This document shows positions 1 to 11,560 of a stretch of DNA of 64,000 nucleotides, one piece after another (within the stretch, counting starts at the first letter, position 1; each line of letters begins with the position of its first letter). The stretch lies in contig BROE01000002.1 in assembly GCA_036571765.1 (NCBI GenBank), positions 5,697,204 to 5,761,203 on the forward strand. The letters are read 5' to 3'. This DNA comes from Plecoglossus altivelis. Its lineage: Eukaryota > Chordata > Actinopteri > Osmeriformes > Plecoglossidae. The notes beneath the pieces were generated by a model. The model worked only from the letters and a program-made list of their open reading frames with translations, searched no databases and was not told the DNA's origin. Both the position numbers and the translations under genes were made by a program.

Positions 1-33
1 TGTGTGTGTGTGTACACGTGTGTGTATGTGCGT
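1..33. repeat. (TG)n microsatellite cut by the window edge
   Basis: TG dinucleotides with a few interruptions begin at the first base, so the array continues to the left of the window. The following 34-275 is unique and G-rich, with no gene seen. Confidence 0.9.
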
Positions 34-275
34 TAGTGGAACTGGCTGAGCATGTTGATGGGCACCATTGATAACTCTCTAGTCCTCCCACCCCCACCCC
101 TCCTCACTCCTCACAGTCTGTTAGATGTGTGTGTGGGAAAGTGGGGAAGGGTGAGAGGGTGGGGGAGGTGGGGGTGTGGGTGGGGTTGAGGTTATCACCC
201 TGTTTCCCCTCAGGAGAGCTCATCCAGTGCCATCTGGCACTTCAGGGGCATGGGCAAGGAAGGGGGCCACCGTCA

Positions 276-555
276 ATGTGTGTGTGCTCATGTGTGTGTG
301 CTTGTGTGTGTGTGTGCTCATGTGTGTGTGCTCGTGTGTGCGTGCTCGTGTGTGTGCGTGCTTATGTGTGTGTGTGTGTGCTCATGTGTGCTCATGTGTT
401 GTGTGCTCATGTATGTGTGTTTGCGTGTGCTCGTGTGTGTGCTCATGTGTGTGTGCTCATGTGTGTGTGTGCTCATGTGTGCGTGTGTGTGTGTGCTCAT
501 GTGTGTGTGTGTGCTCCTGTGCGTGTGTGTGTGTGCTCATGTGTGTGTGTGTGTG
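276..555. repeat. Degenerate TG / TGCTCA array
   Basis: About 280 bases of short TG runs separated every 8-16 bases by GCTCA or GCTCG, giving a higher-order pattern on top of the dinucleotide. All three plus frames stay open as Cys-Val-Cys-Ala-His strings only because the repeat lacks stops. Confidence 0.9.
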
Positions 556-674
556 GCTCTGTCTCGGTAGGGGTTTCTTGCCCAATCTGATGGCAGCATT
601 TGCCCCCTTACAGGCCCCCAACCCCTCCATCATCTCTATCACCCTCACTCATCCTTTCCCCTGCTCTCTTTCAT

Positions 675-818
675 TCTCTCTCTCTCTCTTTCCTCCCTCG
701 TTGTCAGACACCCCGAAACACACACACATACACGCACACACACACATACATACACATACACACACACACACGCACACACACATACACGCACACACACACA
801 CACACACCACCACCACCA
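675..818. repeat. Compound (CT)n - (CA)n - (ACC)n repeat
   Basis: A CT tract at 675-700 is followed by CA repeats with TACA and CGCA variants at 718-807 and an ACC trinucleotide run at its right end. Confidence 0.9.
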
Positions 819-882
819 GCTATGTGGACATGAGTCTTTAACTGTGACGATGGGAAAGTGTTTTCTGCCTAAAGTGGATGAA

Positions 883-979
883 CCCCTCCCCCCTCTTTCC
901 CCCCTCATTTCCCCCCTCCCCCCTCCTATTGCCCCTTCCTCCCCCCCCACCCCCTGTTCTCCCCCCCACGCCCCCACCC
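883..979. repeat. C-rich homopyrimidine tract
   Basis: Nearly uninterrupted C and T with many runs of five to eight C. The complementary strand is G-rich and could form G-quadruplexes. Confidence 0.85.
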
Positions 980-1080
980 TGGCTCTTGTGTGACACCCGC
1001 CTGGGAACGGTCATGCCAGCTGATGATCAAGAGCTAGTTAGAGATAGCACCCAACCTTGACACACACAGCTGCAGTCCTC

Positions 1081-1120
1081 ACACACACACACACACACAC
1101 ACTGTCTCGCACACACACAC
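1081..1120. repeat. (CA)n microsatellite, two blocks
   Basis: Two CA blocks separated by TGTCTCG. Confidence 0.9.
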
Positions 1121-1278
1121 TGAGGGCATGTACGACAAGAAAAGAGAGCTAAATCCCAATGCATTTACATTCATTGTGGTGTGGATTTGTTGCCGTAATA
1201 AGGAGTCATGAATATTCACACACACTTTAAGCAATTATGATAATCGCTATTATTTCTAGCACTGTCATTCTCGTCAAA
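1121..1278. promoter_or_regulatory. AT-rich island, possible enhancer
   Basis: A unique AT-rich block between repeats, with AATTAT and TAATCG at about 1232-1246, TGAATATTCA near 1209 and ATTCAT motifs. Vertebrate conserved noncoding elements often look like this. No conservation data were available, so the regulatory role is inference. Confidence 0.3.
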
Positions 1279-1474
1279 AGGGGGCGGCGGAGGAGGAGGG
1301 GGGGAGGAGAAGGGGGGTGGAGGAGGGGGGGGTGGAGGAAGGAGAAGTAGGTTGCTTTAGATCGGTTTGTGTCGTCTGTTTATCTTGATTCCTTCTGTTC
1401 TCTTTATTTCCTCCACCTTCTTCCCTTCTCCCCTTCTCCCCTTCTCCCCTTCTCTCCTTCTTCCCTCTCTTCTT
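1279..1474. repeat. Polypurine arm followed by polypyrimidine arm
   Basis: A GGAGG-rich purine tract at 1279-1350 is followed, after a 50-base unique spacer, by a CCCCTTCT-type pyrimidine tract at 1402-1474. The arms are roughly complementary, so a long imperfect hairpin or triplex is possible. Confidence 0.7.
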
Positions 1475-3225
1475 GAGGAGCTTACTGGCATCGCAAGTCA
1501 GGAAGCGCCTCCACGGTCCGCGAGTCTGGCACACGCGCCTGTGTCTCTGTCGTGGCTCTGCCTCATCCGTGCTGCTCTGCATACCTTACTTGGTCATGCG
1601 TACGCCGCTAAGAACGCTCACTTGGTGTTGCGCTGCGGTAGAAGGGATGGAGGTGACGCGAGGGATCTCACTAGAGCAGAGAGGATCCCGGACGCTGTCA
1701 TGCTTATAGTACCTTGCGTGCAGCAGCAACGCGCTGCGAGCTATATCTTCGCAGTGTCAGACTTGCCTGTCGACTCCACACAGGCAGCGAGAGAGGAGAG
1801 TTTCATCTTCCTCGAGCATAGTTCGCATCTCCCGCGCGGGTGGATTAGTGATGTGGACTTGTACAGGACGAGACGACCGTCCTCGTGTTACTTCTCTTGC
1901 TGTGTTTCCTCTGCCCTCAGCTTCGCGCTTCATATCACGTGCTCCTCTCCCATACTCCTCATGCTTACGTAACGCTAGCTACTGGTGCCAAGTAAACTGG
2001 ATGCAGGGCAGTCCCGTCGAGTGCATGTTGTGTGATAGGGAGAAGACAACTCAACTCCTCCCGAAGTGTAAAAACGCTAATGAAAGCACCCTTTCGATCC
2101 AGACTAATGATAGTAGAACGAGGCGAGTGGAAGTAAGAAAGAGAAGAAGTGAGCGAAAGACCGAAAAACGAGGTGTATTATCGCGGAGACTGCATGGACG
2201 ACGGCGGTATAAGGATTTAGGGGGGGAGGGTGGAACATGCACCCACCTTCCAAATATGACACCATACTAGAGTGGTGAGAGTTGAGAGGTCCGCGCATCG
2301 GAAGCAGAGGAGGGGAAAAGGCGTGGAGAAGAAAGGCACACCCCGGGGAGAGCGAGCCGAGAGAGGAGGAGCACGCTAAGACAGCAGAAGGAACCACCGA
2401 GCCGGAACAAGAAGAGAACAGTGAAGAGAATGAACAAGAAGAATTAATAAAAGGAAAGGAAGAGGCACCACAAAGCAGTCAGGAATCGGAGCGTACTCGA
2501 CGCATACATAGGAGAAAATGCCGACGCGCAGAAGTGGCAGAATAGTCTTAATAATATGCATAAGCCCATGGATTGAATTGTTGGATGTGCAGATTTCCTC
2601 CCGCCTCCCTCCTTCCCTACTATACTTGATCCTCTGTTACTTGCGTTAATGTCGCTTTGGTTTTTGGCCCCCAACTAGATTGTACTTTATTATTATCAAG
2701 ATCGCAGTGAGCAGAGACGCGTTTGTTTTAACTTGGAGGGAACAAAAAAGGGAAGGATGCAGAAATGCAAAGTCTGGGAGTCCGATTAGAAGGCGTAGGA
2801 AAAGGCATGAAATGGAAGAAAAGACAGAAATGCTCCGAAACGTTGAGAAACAGACTCCTTAAACCGAAGCTGAAACCTTCGCATGTTCTCGTTTCACGCA
2901 GTGAGTTTGACATGTTCTGTTCTTTTCTACTGTGCAAAGCACAACACGCAGTCGACTCCAACCAGAGGTAGTTTAAAACGACCGTAACAACCTATGTTCG
3001 TTTTAAACGGCGCTGTACGAATTCAATGACTTGGCTTGACGAATGGTTTTACTTTTGGGACCGAGAAAAAAGGAAGTCGCGTTTTTTCTCAAGGCTTTGT
3101 AGCTTCAGAAATGTGTCTGACCTAGGGTACGTTCAATCTGTGTGTGCAGGCGATGTGTGTGCGTGCGTGCGTGTACATGCTCCAGATAGTGTGCCTCGAA
3201 GCAGCTGGGCAGTTGCTATCTCCAT
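1475..3225. other. Unique, repeat-poor stretch without a recognised gene
   Basis: About 1.7 kb almost free of simple repeats and moderately rich in CpG, unlike its surroundings. Open frames occur, the longest real-looking part being about 160 codons at 1480-1972 on the plus strand, but none shows a domain I recognise. An old degenerate mobile element or plain intergenic DNA would both fit. Confidence 0.4.
2282..2545 (+). other. Small acidic open frame, doubtful
   Basis: An 87-codon frame encodes a highly polar peptide rich in Glu, Arg and Lys (acidic middle, basic ends). It lies in purine-rich DNA, which gives such compositions by itself. No family is recognised, there is no supporting context, and it is most likely not a gene. 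Confidence 0.07.
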
Positions 3226-4524
3226 TTGAACCTGGCCCCTGACCCCGGCCTTTTGAACCTGCGTGACCTTTTGTACCAGCGCTTCGAGTCACTTACGACG
3301 CCCGCAGAGAGAAAGCACGTCAACGTTTTTTCAAACGGAACATTCCACCTCTGGAGGCATGTCCGTGCTGTCTCCAGACCCCTCGGCTTCTCCCTCCCCT
3401 ACTCTCCCCCTCTCTCCCCCTCTCTCCCCCCTACACCCTCTTCCCCAGACTGAACCCACCTCGACTTGCTGCATTCAGCAGGGAGGTGTGCTTTCTGAGT
3501 ACGGCAGGGTAAACCCGCGCGGTGTGTCAGGGAAGCCCAGTGCGGAGTTAAGTCAGCTCGTTTGAACCGCCTTTCCGGGTTGTCGTAGAGAGAAAGGATG
3601 GTAACCCTTCGAGGGCATCCTGGGACACACACGGGACCCGAGTGTATCGTCAGCAGCGAGGAATAACCCTCCGTGAAACGCTCCTCCGTGAACCTCGCCG
3701 TGCGATCTTGAACCTGCGAGGAGCTCAAGGCCGAATAAACAAACCAGACACGCTCTCGCCATTCAACGACGCCGCTGCCATGGAGATGGGGCAGACCTCG
3801 ACGCTACAGCGAGACAGCGGCCTGTTAACCTCCCCAAACTTCTATTCTCACCTGTAATAAAGGGGGGGGGGAGTTTCCTCCTCTCCTCCCTGTCCTGCAC
3901 TCAGAGCCCAGACACCAGCAGGCCCTTGAGAACCTGCTTTTATTAGAGAGTCTTTATCCTCGGAGAGAAAGATGAGGAAGAAGTGGAGGGGGGGAGAGAG
4001 ACGGGGGGGTGAAGCGTTGAAGAACCTGGTGGAAGTTCTGTGGGCGCGGAGGAAGATTGTGGGGGCGAAGGAGAAAGGCAGGGTGAAAGGAGAAGTAGCT
4101 TTGTGACAACACAGTGAGACAAGTAGAACCAGCTGGCTTCCTCCTCTTTACTTTGTCCTTTCTCTCTCTGAAAGGGCCGAAATGGCGAATAATGCTGTGT
4201 TTTAATTGGCGACCGTGCTCCAGTTGCAAAAGCCCCACAAGGGATGAACCCCCAGCAGTTCCTTCAGAAGCAACCTCTGTTTAGTCTGTCGTGGCAAACA
4301 AAGCTTCGGGTCGCTGGATCTCTGGGATCTGGGTTCCGGCGAGCCAGACGATGGAGAACCCCATACGAAACGCACACTCACACTCCCGTCAAAACGCAAT
4401 TACAACCTTGTCTGATAAGTGTCTGTAATTTCTCCTTTCTTCTACGCAAAAGAGGGTTCCGAAAAAGCCCAGTCGCCCCTGAGATAAGGCGATAACGTGG
4501 AGGGACATTTTCACAACAAAATGC
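3226..4524. other. Unique sequence with short CT and GA tracts
   Basis: Holds a CCCCCTCT-type pyrimidine tract at 3389-3445, a G-run near 3863 and a purine-rich stretch at 3960-4080. No gene or RNA is seen in the remainder. Confidence 0.5.
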
Positions 4525-4621
4525 GCTAACACGCTAGCTCATTGACCAGCAGCATCAGAGGGGCTAACCAGAACTAGCACAGCTAGACTAATCCCTCGGA
4601 TAATCAATGAGGATAGCTAGC
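4525..4621. other. Cluster of GCTAAC / GCTAGC / CTAGC motifs
   Basis: At least six GCTA- or TAGC-containing words occur within about 100 bases, one of several such clusters in the window. The function is unknown. Confidence 0.6.
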
Positions 4622-4902
4622 TTTCATCTCTGTAGGGTCTCCTGATAAACTCGAGAGGCCATATGGAATAAGAAAGATGCCTCTGTACCAAGGGCCAAAT
4701 TTGAGACGATAGACAGCGATGCTTGACTTGGATGGGTCACATCCGGCCTCAACCCCCTGCTATCCCCACTACCCCCACTACCCCACCCGCTCTGCCCCAA
4801 CCCTCCATCCCTCCCGCACTCCCTTGGAAAGAATACAAAAATAACCATTGCTTATGCACATCTGATGATATGAAAATAAATGAATAATGCAGTGGCTTTC
4901 AA

Positions 4903-4948
4903 TGAGGGAGGGGGCAAGGGGTCGGGGGGCTGGGGGGGGGGGGTCTGG
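4903..4948 (+). other. G-quadruplex-forming motif
   Basis: Five G-runs of three to twelve bases with loops of one to three bases fit the G3+N1-7 quadruplex rule on the plus strand. Confidence 0.7.
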
Positions 4949-6118
4949 CTGTAAAGATGCATGGCTTGAGGCCATGGCTAAGCCCCTTATTCATGCGGGC
5001 CCTCAGACACAAAGACTGGAGGTTGTGCATCTGTGGGAGTCAACCATCAGGACAGCTGACTGAAGCTGCTGCCCTGAGCAGGCAGGCTTCGACGCCACCT
5101 CTCGCTTCTGCCACCAATAACTAGACGTGGTCACGGAGGCCGTTTGGGTGACCGCTTGCCCGCTCGCATCGCAGACAAATCAGCCGTCCGGGGCAGTCTT
5201 GCGTAGGGTGAGATGATGGCGCAGAGCTCTCGTTCTGGGTCGGGCATGTTGTCCACTGTGAAGTTATTCCTAAAACATTCATGGCGTCCAGTTTTCCCCC
5301 CAGCGCACAGATTTCACAGCTGGAGTTCTGGTCCAGTTTAATTCCTAAACATCTGTGCGTATCTTTCAGAAGAGGCTATTTGTGTTGAGCCTGTTAATCC
5401 GCTAGACGCGATGATCTGTGTTCATCCAAAGAGGCGTATGTTCTACCAATAGCTTTGGCGTTGGCCATCCTTGTCACATGGACAATAACCTTGAGTTAGT
5501 AAGTAGAATTGGAGAAGATGGAGGGAGGGGTAGCAATATGAAGACCAAGCCAGAGGAAACGCAGCGGACAGACAAAGGAACCAAGGGGAGGAGAGTGGGT
5601 CGTGTTTGCCTTCCTTTGAGGTGCGTTCCAGACAAGTATCTTCAAATAAAGATGTCCGCTTGCGCCTCGTGTTATCGATCGGCCGAGCTTAAGGAGAACA
5701 ATGTGCTAATCCCTGAAAGGAAGAACAGGGGAGAATTTTCCAGAGCCATTAAAGTTGAAAAACGTTTTCTCTTTCTGCACCGTCTTCCTCTTTTCTTCTC
5801 TTCCGTTTCCTTGCGGAGAGAATGCCCTTCTGGGTTGCGAGCGCGGCGTCGTTGACTGAGTGACCTGCGAGAGCGACGAGGATTCCTACTGAATCTCGTT
5901 CATTCAGCGTGGCTTTGGTCAACGCTAATACCTATTATTAGCCACCTTTAGCCTCTGAATAGAGTGTGGTGAATGAGAAGCCAACTTAAACACTGGCACA
6001 AGGACAAATGGAACGTCTTTGCGAGAGTGTTTGAACTAGCTTTCAGGCAAAGCGTCAAGGATGAACGTGAAATCAAGTTACGATTCTAAATTCTAATCTC
6101 CACAGGTGTCTTGGTTTT
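4949..6118. other. Unique sequence, nothing recognised
   Basis: Balanced composition with no simple repeats of note. A 145-codon plus frame at 5418-5855 matches nothing I recognise and is within chance length for a window this size. Confidence 0.5.
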
Positions 6119-6230
6119 AAAGTCGACGGCGCGCCGACGACCCTCGACGCCCGGGAGACGCGTCAGACGCCGGCTTGACCGTGCACCTCACACGGCGCTC
6201 TGACACCATCGAACGAGCCCTCCGCACATT
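6119..6230. promoter_or_regulatory. CpG-dense patch
   Basis: Roughly twenty CpG in about 110 bases, beginning with overlapping GTCGAC and GGCGCGCC palindromes, in DNA that is otherwise CpG-poor. It could be a small unmethylated element or a local GC-rich fluctuation. Confidence 0.4.
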
Positions 6231-6349
6231 CTCTCTGCCAAGGCCAAACGGAATCTTGGAGAATGCGACTGGGGCACCCGAGGGGGGCGGGTGGGGCAAG
6301 GTTTCGGAGCCGGGTCTGTTTCTTGTCAAGACGGATTTCTTGGTGACAG

Positions 6350-6415
6350 AGGGGCAGTGGAGGGGTGGGGGAGGGGTGGGGGAGGGGCCTGGGACAGGGG
6401 GTTGTGGGGGCACCC
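6350..6415 (+). other. G-rich quadruplex-prone tract
   Basis: Repeated GGGGTGGGGGAGGGG units give many G-runs of four or five with single-base loops on the plus strand. Confidence 0.7.
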
Positions 6416-7131
6416 TGGCATCGCTGAGCTAAAGGTCTTTGTTTACACAGCCCAGAGGACTCTGGTCATTCTCATCTGCCTGAGGGAACTAAACCCCCTC
6501 TGGCTCTGGGGTCGAGCTGAGGCTTTACTGTACACAGAGCGCTGCGCATGCTCTCTAGAGAGACCCCAGAACACAGCGGATGACTCTTGACCTTACGCAT
6601 ACACACATACACACTTAATTCCTGTGTCTCCAGATCAAAGACTCTTTATGTGACTAGTGTTTGGGGGGGCTAACCAGCTTGGTTAATGTACTTTGGGAAC
6701 TGAGCTTGAGCACATGCCCTTTAAGTAGCTAAACTGCCGTAATCTAGCAAAGTAGGACGGGCGTTTTTTTCTCCCTCTTCAGAATCTTTGAATATCGTTC
6801 GGTGTTTACAGTTACAGCCAATGGCGGGACGGCGCGGCGGCTCTCGGCTGAGCGGAACCTGCTAGCTAAGGAAACAACCGGCAACTGGCTCCTGTCACCC
6901 TGTGACCTTTTGTCATCGTCAACATTTCAGAGCACGGACACTCTAAATGTTTTGACATGTCATTACAAAGGCCCCTGACGGAAAGGGCAATGACATACAG
7001 TGACCATTCCTCTGCTGTTACAACGCGTTACCTCAGCGAGCAACGACGCAAGTCATATGGACCAATGACACGACTCCTGAAAGCGCTGCGGCGTCCTAAT
7101 GTCACACACGTCCTGACTGCTTTGCTTCAAA
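6416..7131. other. Unique sequence without gene
   Basis: No simple repeat longer than about 20 bases and no convincing open frame. A GC-rich patch lies at about 6825-6855. Confidence 0.5.
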
Positions 7132-7416
7132 TCCCTCTCTCCCCTCCCTCCCTCTCTCCCCTCCTTCTCTCCCCTCCCTCTCTCCCCTCCCTCTCTCCCT
7201 CGTCCACCCTGTCTATCTTTACCCGCTTTCCGTCTCCTTCACTCGCTTTCTCTTGCTCTCTCTCCGTCTCCTCTTTCTGTGCGTGCGGGTAGGTTTCTCT
7301 CATCCTTCCCCCTCAGCCCTCTCTTCTTGTCCATCTCTCGACCCGTCTCACCTCACCTCTCGCTCTCTCTCTCTCTCCCCTCCATCCCTCCATCCATCCC
7401 TCCCTCTCTCCTCCTG
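7132..7416. repeat. CT-rich tracts (CCCTCTCT type)
   Basis: Two pyrimidine arrays, at 7132-7205 and 7353-7416, with CCATCCCT variants in the second. They are separated by mixed pyrimidine-rich DNA. Confidence 0.85.
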
Positions 7417-7587
7417 TGTGAGCCGGGCAAGGTAGCAGCATATGCTGGCTGGCTGCAGGTCCTGTCCGCTTCATCTTGTGTGAGGATGGACAGTTTGACG
7501 AATCCCGCAGGCGTCTCTCTTTGTCATCAGGACTCATCCTCAGCACCCCCCCCCACCACCACCACCGTCCATCACTGAGTGTAGCAG

Positions 7588-7896
7588 CACATGCGCACAC
7601 ATGACACGCACACACATTTCACACACACACACATTACACACACACACGGTCCTCCACTCTTCCTCCATGCTTGCACACACACACACGGGTTCGGTAGACA
7701 CACACACAGACATTAAAAAGCATCCTCGCGTATACACTCAGATGGAAGGAGCATAGACTCCAGTGCACACACACACACACTCACACACACACACACACAC
7801 TCACACCCTCTCCACCCCACCTGCCCGTCCAGCTGATCCGTGTTCCAAGACACAACATGTGTAGATCACCTACAGCCAACCTTGTCTGTCCCCCCT

Positions 7897-7928
<32 letters not shown>
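7588..7928. repeat. Cluster of (CA)n microsatellites
   Basis: Several CA arrays occur at about 7588-7648, 7673-7712, 7766-7805 and 7898-7928, the last being the longest uninterrupted run. Short unique DNA separates them. Confidence 0.9.
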
Positions 7929-7930
<2 letters not shown>

Positions 7931-8217
7931 ATTGGTGGGACAGGCATGTAGGGCATCGGAGGACAATGGGCCTTTTTGTGTTGGGGGCCTTGTCACACCA
8001 CGAACCCTGTCCTTGTGTTAATTGGGACGACAACCAACATGGCTGTATTGGAAATTAAACCCTTCTTTTGTGCTGGGCAGTCATTGGGGCCTTTCAGGTC
8101 GCGACGCGTGAGACAAATCTGGCCCACAGACGGGTGGATCCCATGTCTGTGCCACAATAGACTTGGGATCTTTCCCACATATGTGAGCGAACATGATCCT
8201 CCTGTAGATGGTTCTAT

Positions 8218-8231
8218 TCAGCAGGGGGCTG
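8218..8231 (+). promoter_or_regulatory. CTCF-like core, 12 of 14
   Basis: Matches CCASYAGRKGGCRS at 12 of 14 positions by eye, with the central CAGCAGGGGGC part intact. Matches this good occur by chance in 64 kb, so occupancy is unproven. Confidence 0.25.
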
Positions 8232-8299
8232 TGAGTGATGATTGGCTGTTTTGATGCCACCCCTCTTTTGTCCCTGGAAGCTTTCGCCGAAGCAGACGA

Positions 8300-8400
8300 T
8301 CCATTAAGGGTCGCGGCGCTTCATAGCTGTAATGCTAATTATGATCCATGGCTAGCGTAAGTCCCCCATATAATTACCCTGACGTCACAGGGCGGTGTGT
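8300..8400. promoter_or_regulatory. Homeodomain sites plus perfect CRE
   Basis: Two TAATTA cores (8336-8341 and 8371-8376) lie just upstream of a perfect palindromic cAMP response element, TGACGTCA, at 8380-8387. The surrounding DNA is unique. CREB/ATF factors bind this octamer. The clustering with homeodomain cores suggests an enhancer, by inference. Confidence 0.4.
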
Positions 8401-8661
8401 GCCCTGCCATTAAGAAAAGGGGATCCCCATTGCACTGCGTGTAGCCCATGCCGGACCCTGTATGTGGTCCGCTTGACCTCCGGTCGAAGATTTGCGACTG
8501 TGATGCATCCGGAGGGGGTTTAAAACATTACCACCCCCCTCCGCCTGCAGAATCACTTCCATGTTCACCTCCGCTGATAGCAGAGGTATCATATGACTTT
8601 AAGCTGATTTCCTGTCCTCCTGCCTGTTTGCTAGTGCTAAAGAAAGCTTTCCCACACCTCT

Positions 8662-9354
8662 TTACTGCAAGCCGTCGGACCATCCCTCCCGGCTAAGTTT
8701 GGCCCCGAACGGGTTCTGAAAGATTCTGCGTTCCGCTTCCAGGACAGACAAAACGTCGGCGTTCCGGAGGAAATCAACATCTGCTTCTGAAGAAACGTCT
8801 CGTCGGCTGAAACTCAGTCGACGCAAGAGCAATAGGCTGTTTTTAGCCCGGCGATAGCCGGCCAGGAAAGAAAGGCCTATCAGGAGACGAAAGGAAACAT
8901 TTGAATCGGATTCAAAGAGCGACTCCCGGGCTATTTTCCACCATAATAAAGACATGTATAAATGGGACTCCAGCGAATGAAGTGGAGGGAAGAAAAGCAC
9001 TCTAAAATTGAAATATGAAGCCGTTTCGCATTGAACATCGTCCAGTTCTGTAAACGTGTGTAAATGAGTCTCGCGGGGTAAAGAGATCGTAGCCCAAGAT
9101 GACCTGGAGAACGACAATAAACCAATCCAGGAGTGCTGACACAAGGCTCGGGCCAGGATTACAGCAGGGTCTGGCTCTGTGAGGTGGGCTTGGAAGAATG
9201 TTCTGGCGAAGGTCGCTAGTGTGGGATATTTAGTCGTACAGGAATTAGCAAGCGCCTTGGATGCAAGGAACCAGGTGGACAGAACAGGTGGGTCAGCCAC
9301 GGAAGCGCAGGTGAGACTCGACGTCCGACCGCTTCGGTTACATTTCCGTGACAT
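8662..9354 (-). other. 230-codon open frame, unknown
   Basis: The longest open frame in the window that is not built from simple repeats, with an ordinary mix of residues and several Trp and Phe. It has no recognised domain, signal peptide or zinc-binding pattern. A rough stop-codon calculation puts the chance of such a frame in this much DNA near one in ten, so it may be accidental. A processed gene fragment or an unknown single-exon gene are alternatives. Confidence 0.12.
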
Positions 9355-10780
9355 TGTTCTTTTTAGGGGGTATCTTGGCGACTTGACCTGGTCTCCGTGG
9401 AGTTCGGTAACGTGACGGTGTAATCCACTGGTTTGAGGTTTGGCCGAACGCTAATGAGTCAAATCCTGGCCCAAACTGCCACTTTTCGAAAGGCCTCCGC
9501 TAAACAGACATCTAACACTGTTGCCTCGGTGACGGAGAGGAAGGGAGACGAGGGGAGGGAGAAAAAAAAGATATAAAAGAAATGGATACATAAGAAGTGA
9601 ATGAAAGGAGAGAAGAGATTGCCCTAGATTTTTAAAATTATCTTCTGTTTTGGGCATTAAATAAAATAAGCGTAGTGGTGGTGGTATAATCGTGTGGCCC
9701 CATTCCGGAAAGTTCCTCCATGTAGGGCAATTGAACAAAGTGCGCCTGAATTGAAATCAGGTCGTTCCTGGGGGCCAGTGGTAATGAACTTGGTGAAGGG
9801 AAGGGTGGGAGTGGGAGGGAGTGGGACTTGCGAAGGGTCTGACCTGGGTTTTTAATGCTGCGCTGGGTGAGAGTCAACCTTGCCACCAAAGCTAATCTTC
9901 CCTCTGCCATGGTGAAAGTGCAGCCGAATGGCAAGTAATGGCTAGGTAATGATACTAATCCCACGGTGTGGCGAAGGAGCCTCTTAAATGGCAAATGTAG
10001 AGTAGGAGGAGGTCATTGTGGCCTTTTCAGATGTTTTGAATGGGGAATGAGAAAGGCCAGCATACAGCGGCTAAACGTGATAGCGGCCCACCGCCACTAC
10101 ATGAAAGTGCATCTGCTGAATGATACCGTGTGTATTATGTTTACAGAATCTTTTTGAAATTTGGTTTCAAAAAATGTTTTTTGAGAGGGACAATTCTGAG
10201 TGAGGAACAGAAGGGTCAAATTTAAGAGGTCGCTGCAAATTTAACCCATTCTGTGCCCGTTGGTCACTCAAAACGGACAGTATTTTCAAAACAAAGAAAA
10301 CGAAAGCACTGTATACCATGCCAGAACAATGTAAGCTTGACAACGAATGTCACCTTTACTGCGTGATGCGTGATTAAGAATTCCCCACCGAACCTGGTAC
10401 ACGGAAACACCTAACCGCATTATCCAGCCAGACCTACTCGCAATCTGCATCTCCCACGAAATTACATCACAAGAGCTGCAAGATTGATCGCAAATTTGAC
10501 CAGTATCTCTCATCCTCGATCCCTTGTGCATACATAACTGCCTCTTCTGCTTCTCTCTCCCTTCCTTCTTCCTGTGTTCGGGGGCCTAATTTAGCTTTAG
10601 TAGGCTCTCTCGGTGCCTGGGAGAATTCTCCTTTATGCAAGGCAGGTAAAACAGGAGCGCAGCGCGAGCGGGGCCCCTCTCCATCATGGCAGACGGGGCG
10701 AGTCACAGGTGACACCCCCTGATCAGGTGTGCATGCGTAATGGCCGTCCCAAAATAAGCGCTGCTTTGAATAATTTCCCC
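9355..10780. other. Unique sequence without gene
   Basis: Largely free of simple repeats. AT-richer parts lie at about 10120-10300. No coding frame, RNA gene or mobile element is recognised. Confidence 0.5.
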
Positions 10781-10860
10781 CTCTCTCTCTCTCTCTCCCT
10801 CTCTCACTCTCTCTCTCTCTCCCTCCCTCTCTCTCCCTCCCTCTCAGCCTCTCCCTCCTT
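10781..10860. repeat. (CT)n tract
   Basis: CT repeats with CCCT and CACT interruptions, running into a CCTCC-rich end. Confidence 0.9.
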
Positions 10861-11039
10861 TTGCCCCCGCGATTCTTGCTGCTTCGACTCGTTTCGGCGC
10901 AGGCATCCCATAAATCCTTGCGGTAAATGTAAATCAGCGGCGCCGGGTGTGCGTCTGACAGATGGGGGCTGCTGGGAGTCCTGGGAGATCTCTCCTCTCA
11001 CCTCTCCCTTCAGCTGGAATGGATGAACAGCGAGAAGGG

Positions 11040-11393
11040 CTAGCCGGGTTAGCGTTAGCGTGTCTCACTGATGGAGACAGAGGGGGGGAGGGGGGGGGAG
11101 ACGAGGACGAGGGGGACCAGATTGAAGGATATCGCTGTGAAGGGTCCACCACAACAGGCAGGCGCCATCACGCTGAGGCCCAGGCGCGGAGAACGCGAGC
11201 GGAAGGAAGGAAGGGAACGTTGTGGCCGTGTTGTGGATGGGGCTGCTGGCAACACGGCGAGAGCGCAGTGGTCTTTGTTGCTTTTTTTTGCGGTCATGGT
11301 CGGAAGCCGAATCCCTTTCCTCTTCGCTGCGGTCGGTGCAGTAGGAGGCAGCTGGCGGATCTTTCAGCGTGTCAGCGTAAGAGAACGAAACTG
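11040..11393. other. GC-rich unique stretch with G-runs
   Basis: Begins with a GCTAGC/TTAGCG cluster at 11040-11062, then G-runs at 11083-11115 and CpG-containing unique DNA. Overlapping open frames on both strands show no recognisable product. Confidence 0.45.
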
Positions 11394-11459
11394 AGGAGGG
11401 AAGGATGAGGAAAGGGAGGCAGGGAGGAGTGGAGGAGAAAGGAGAGAGGAACAGAGAGA

Positions 11460-11497
<38 letters not shown>

Positions 11498-11560
11498 AGG
11501 GAGGGAGCGAGAGGGAGAGAGAGAGAGATGGAGGGAGAGAGAGAGAGAGAGAAAGGAAGA
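11394..11560. repeat. (GA)n / GGGA purine array
   Basis: A homopurine stretch with a pure GA core at about 11463-11490 and GGGA and GAGC variants around it. Confidence 0.9.

Noticed and set aside
129..841. Long plus-strand frames rich in Cys and Val
   Set aside because: They are direct translations of TG repeats with no stop codons. Composition and periodicity follow the dinucleotide.
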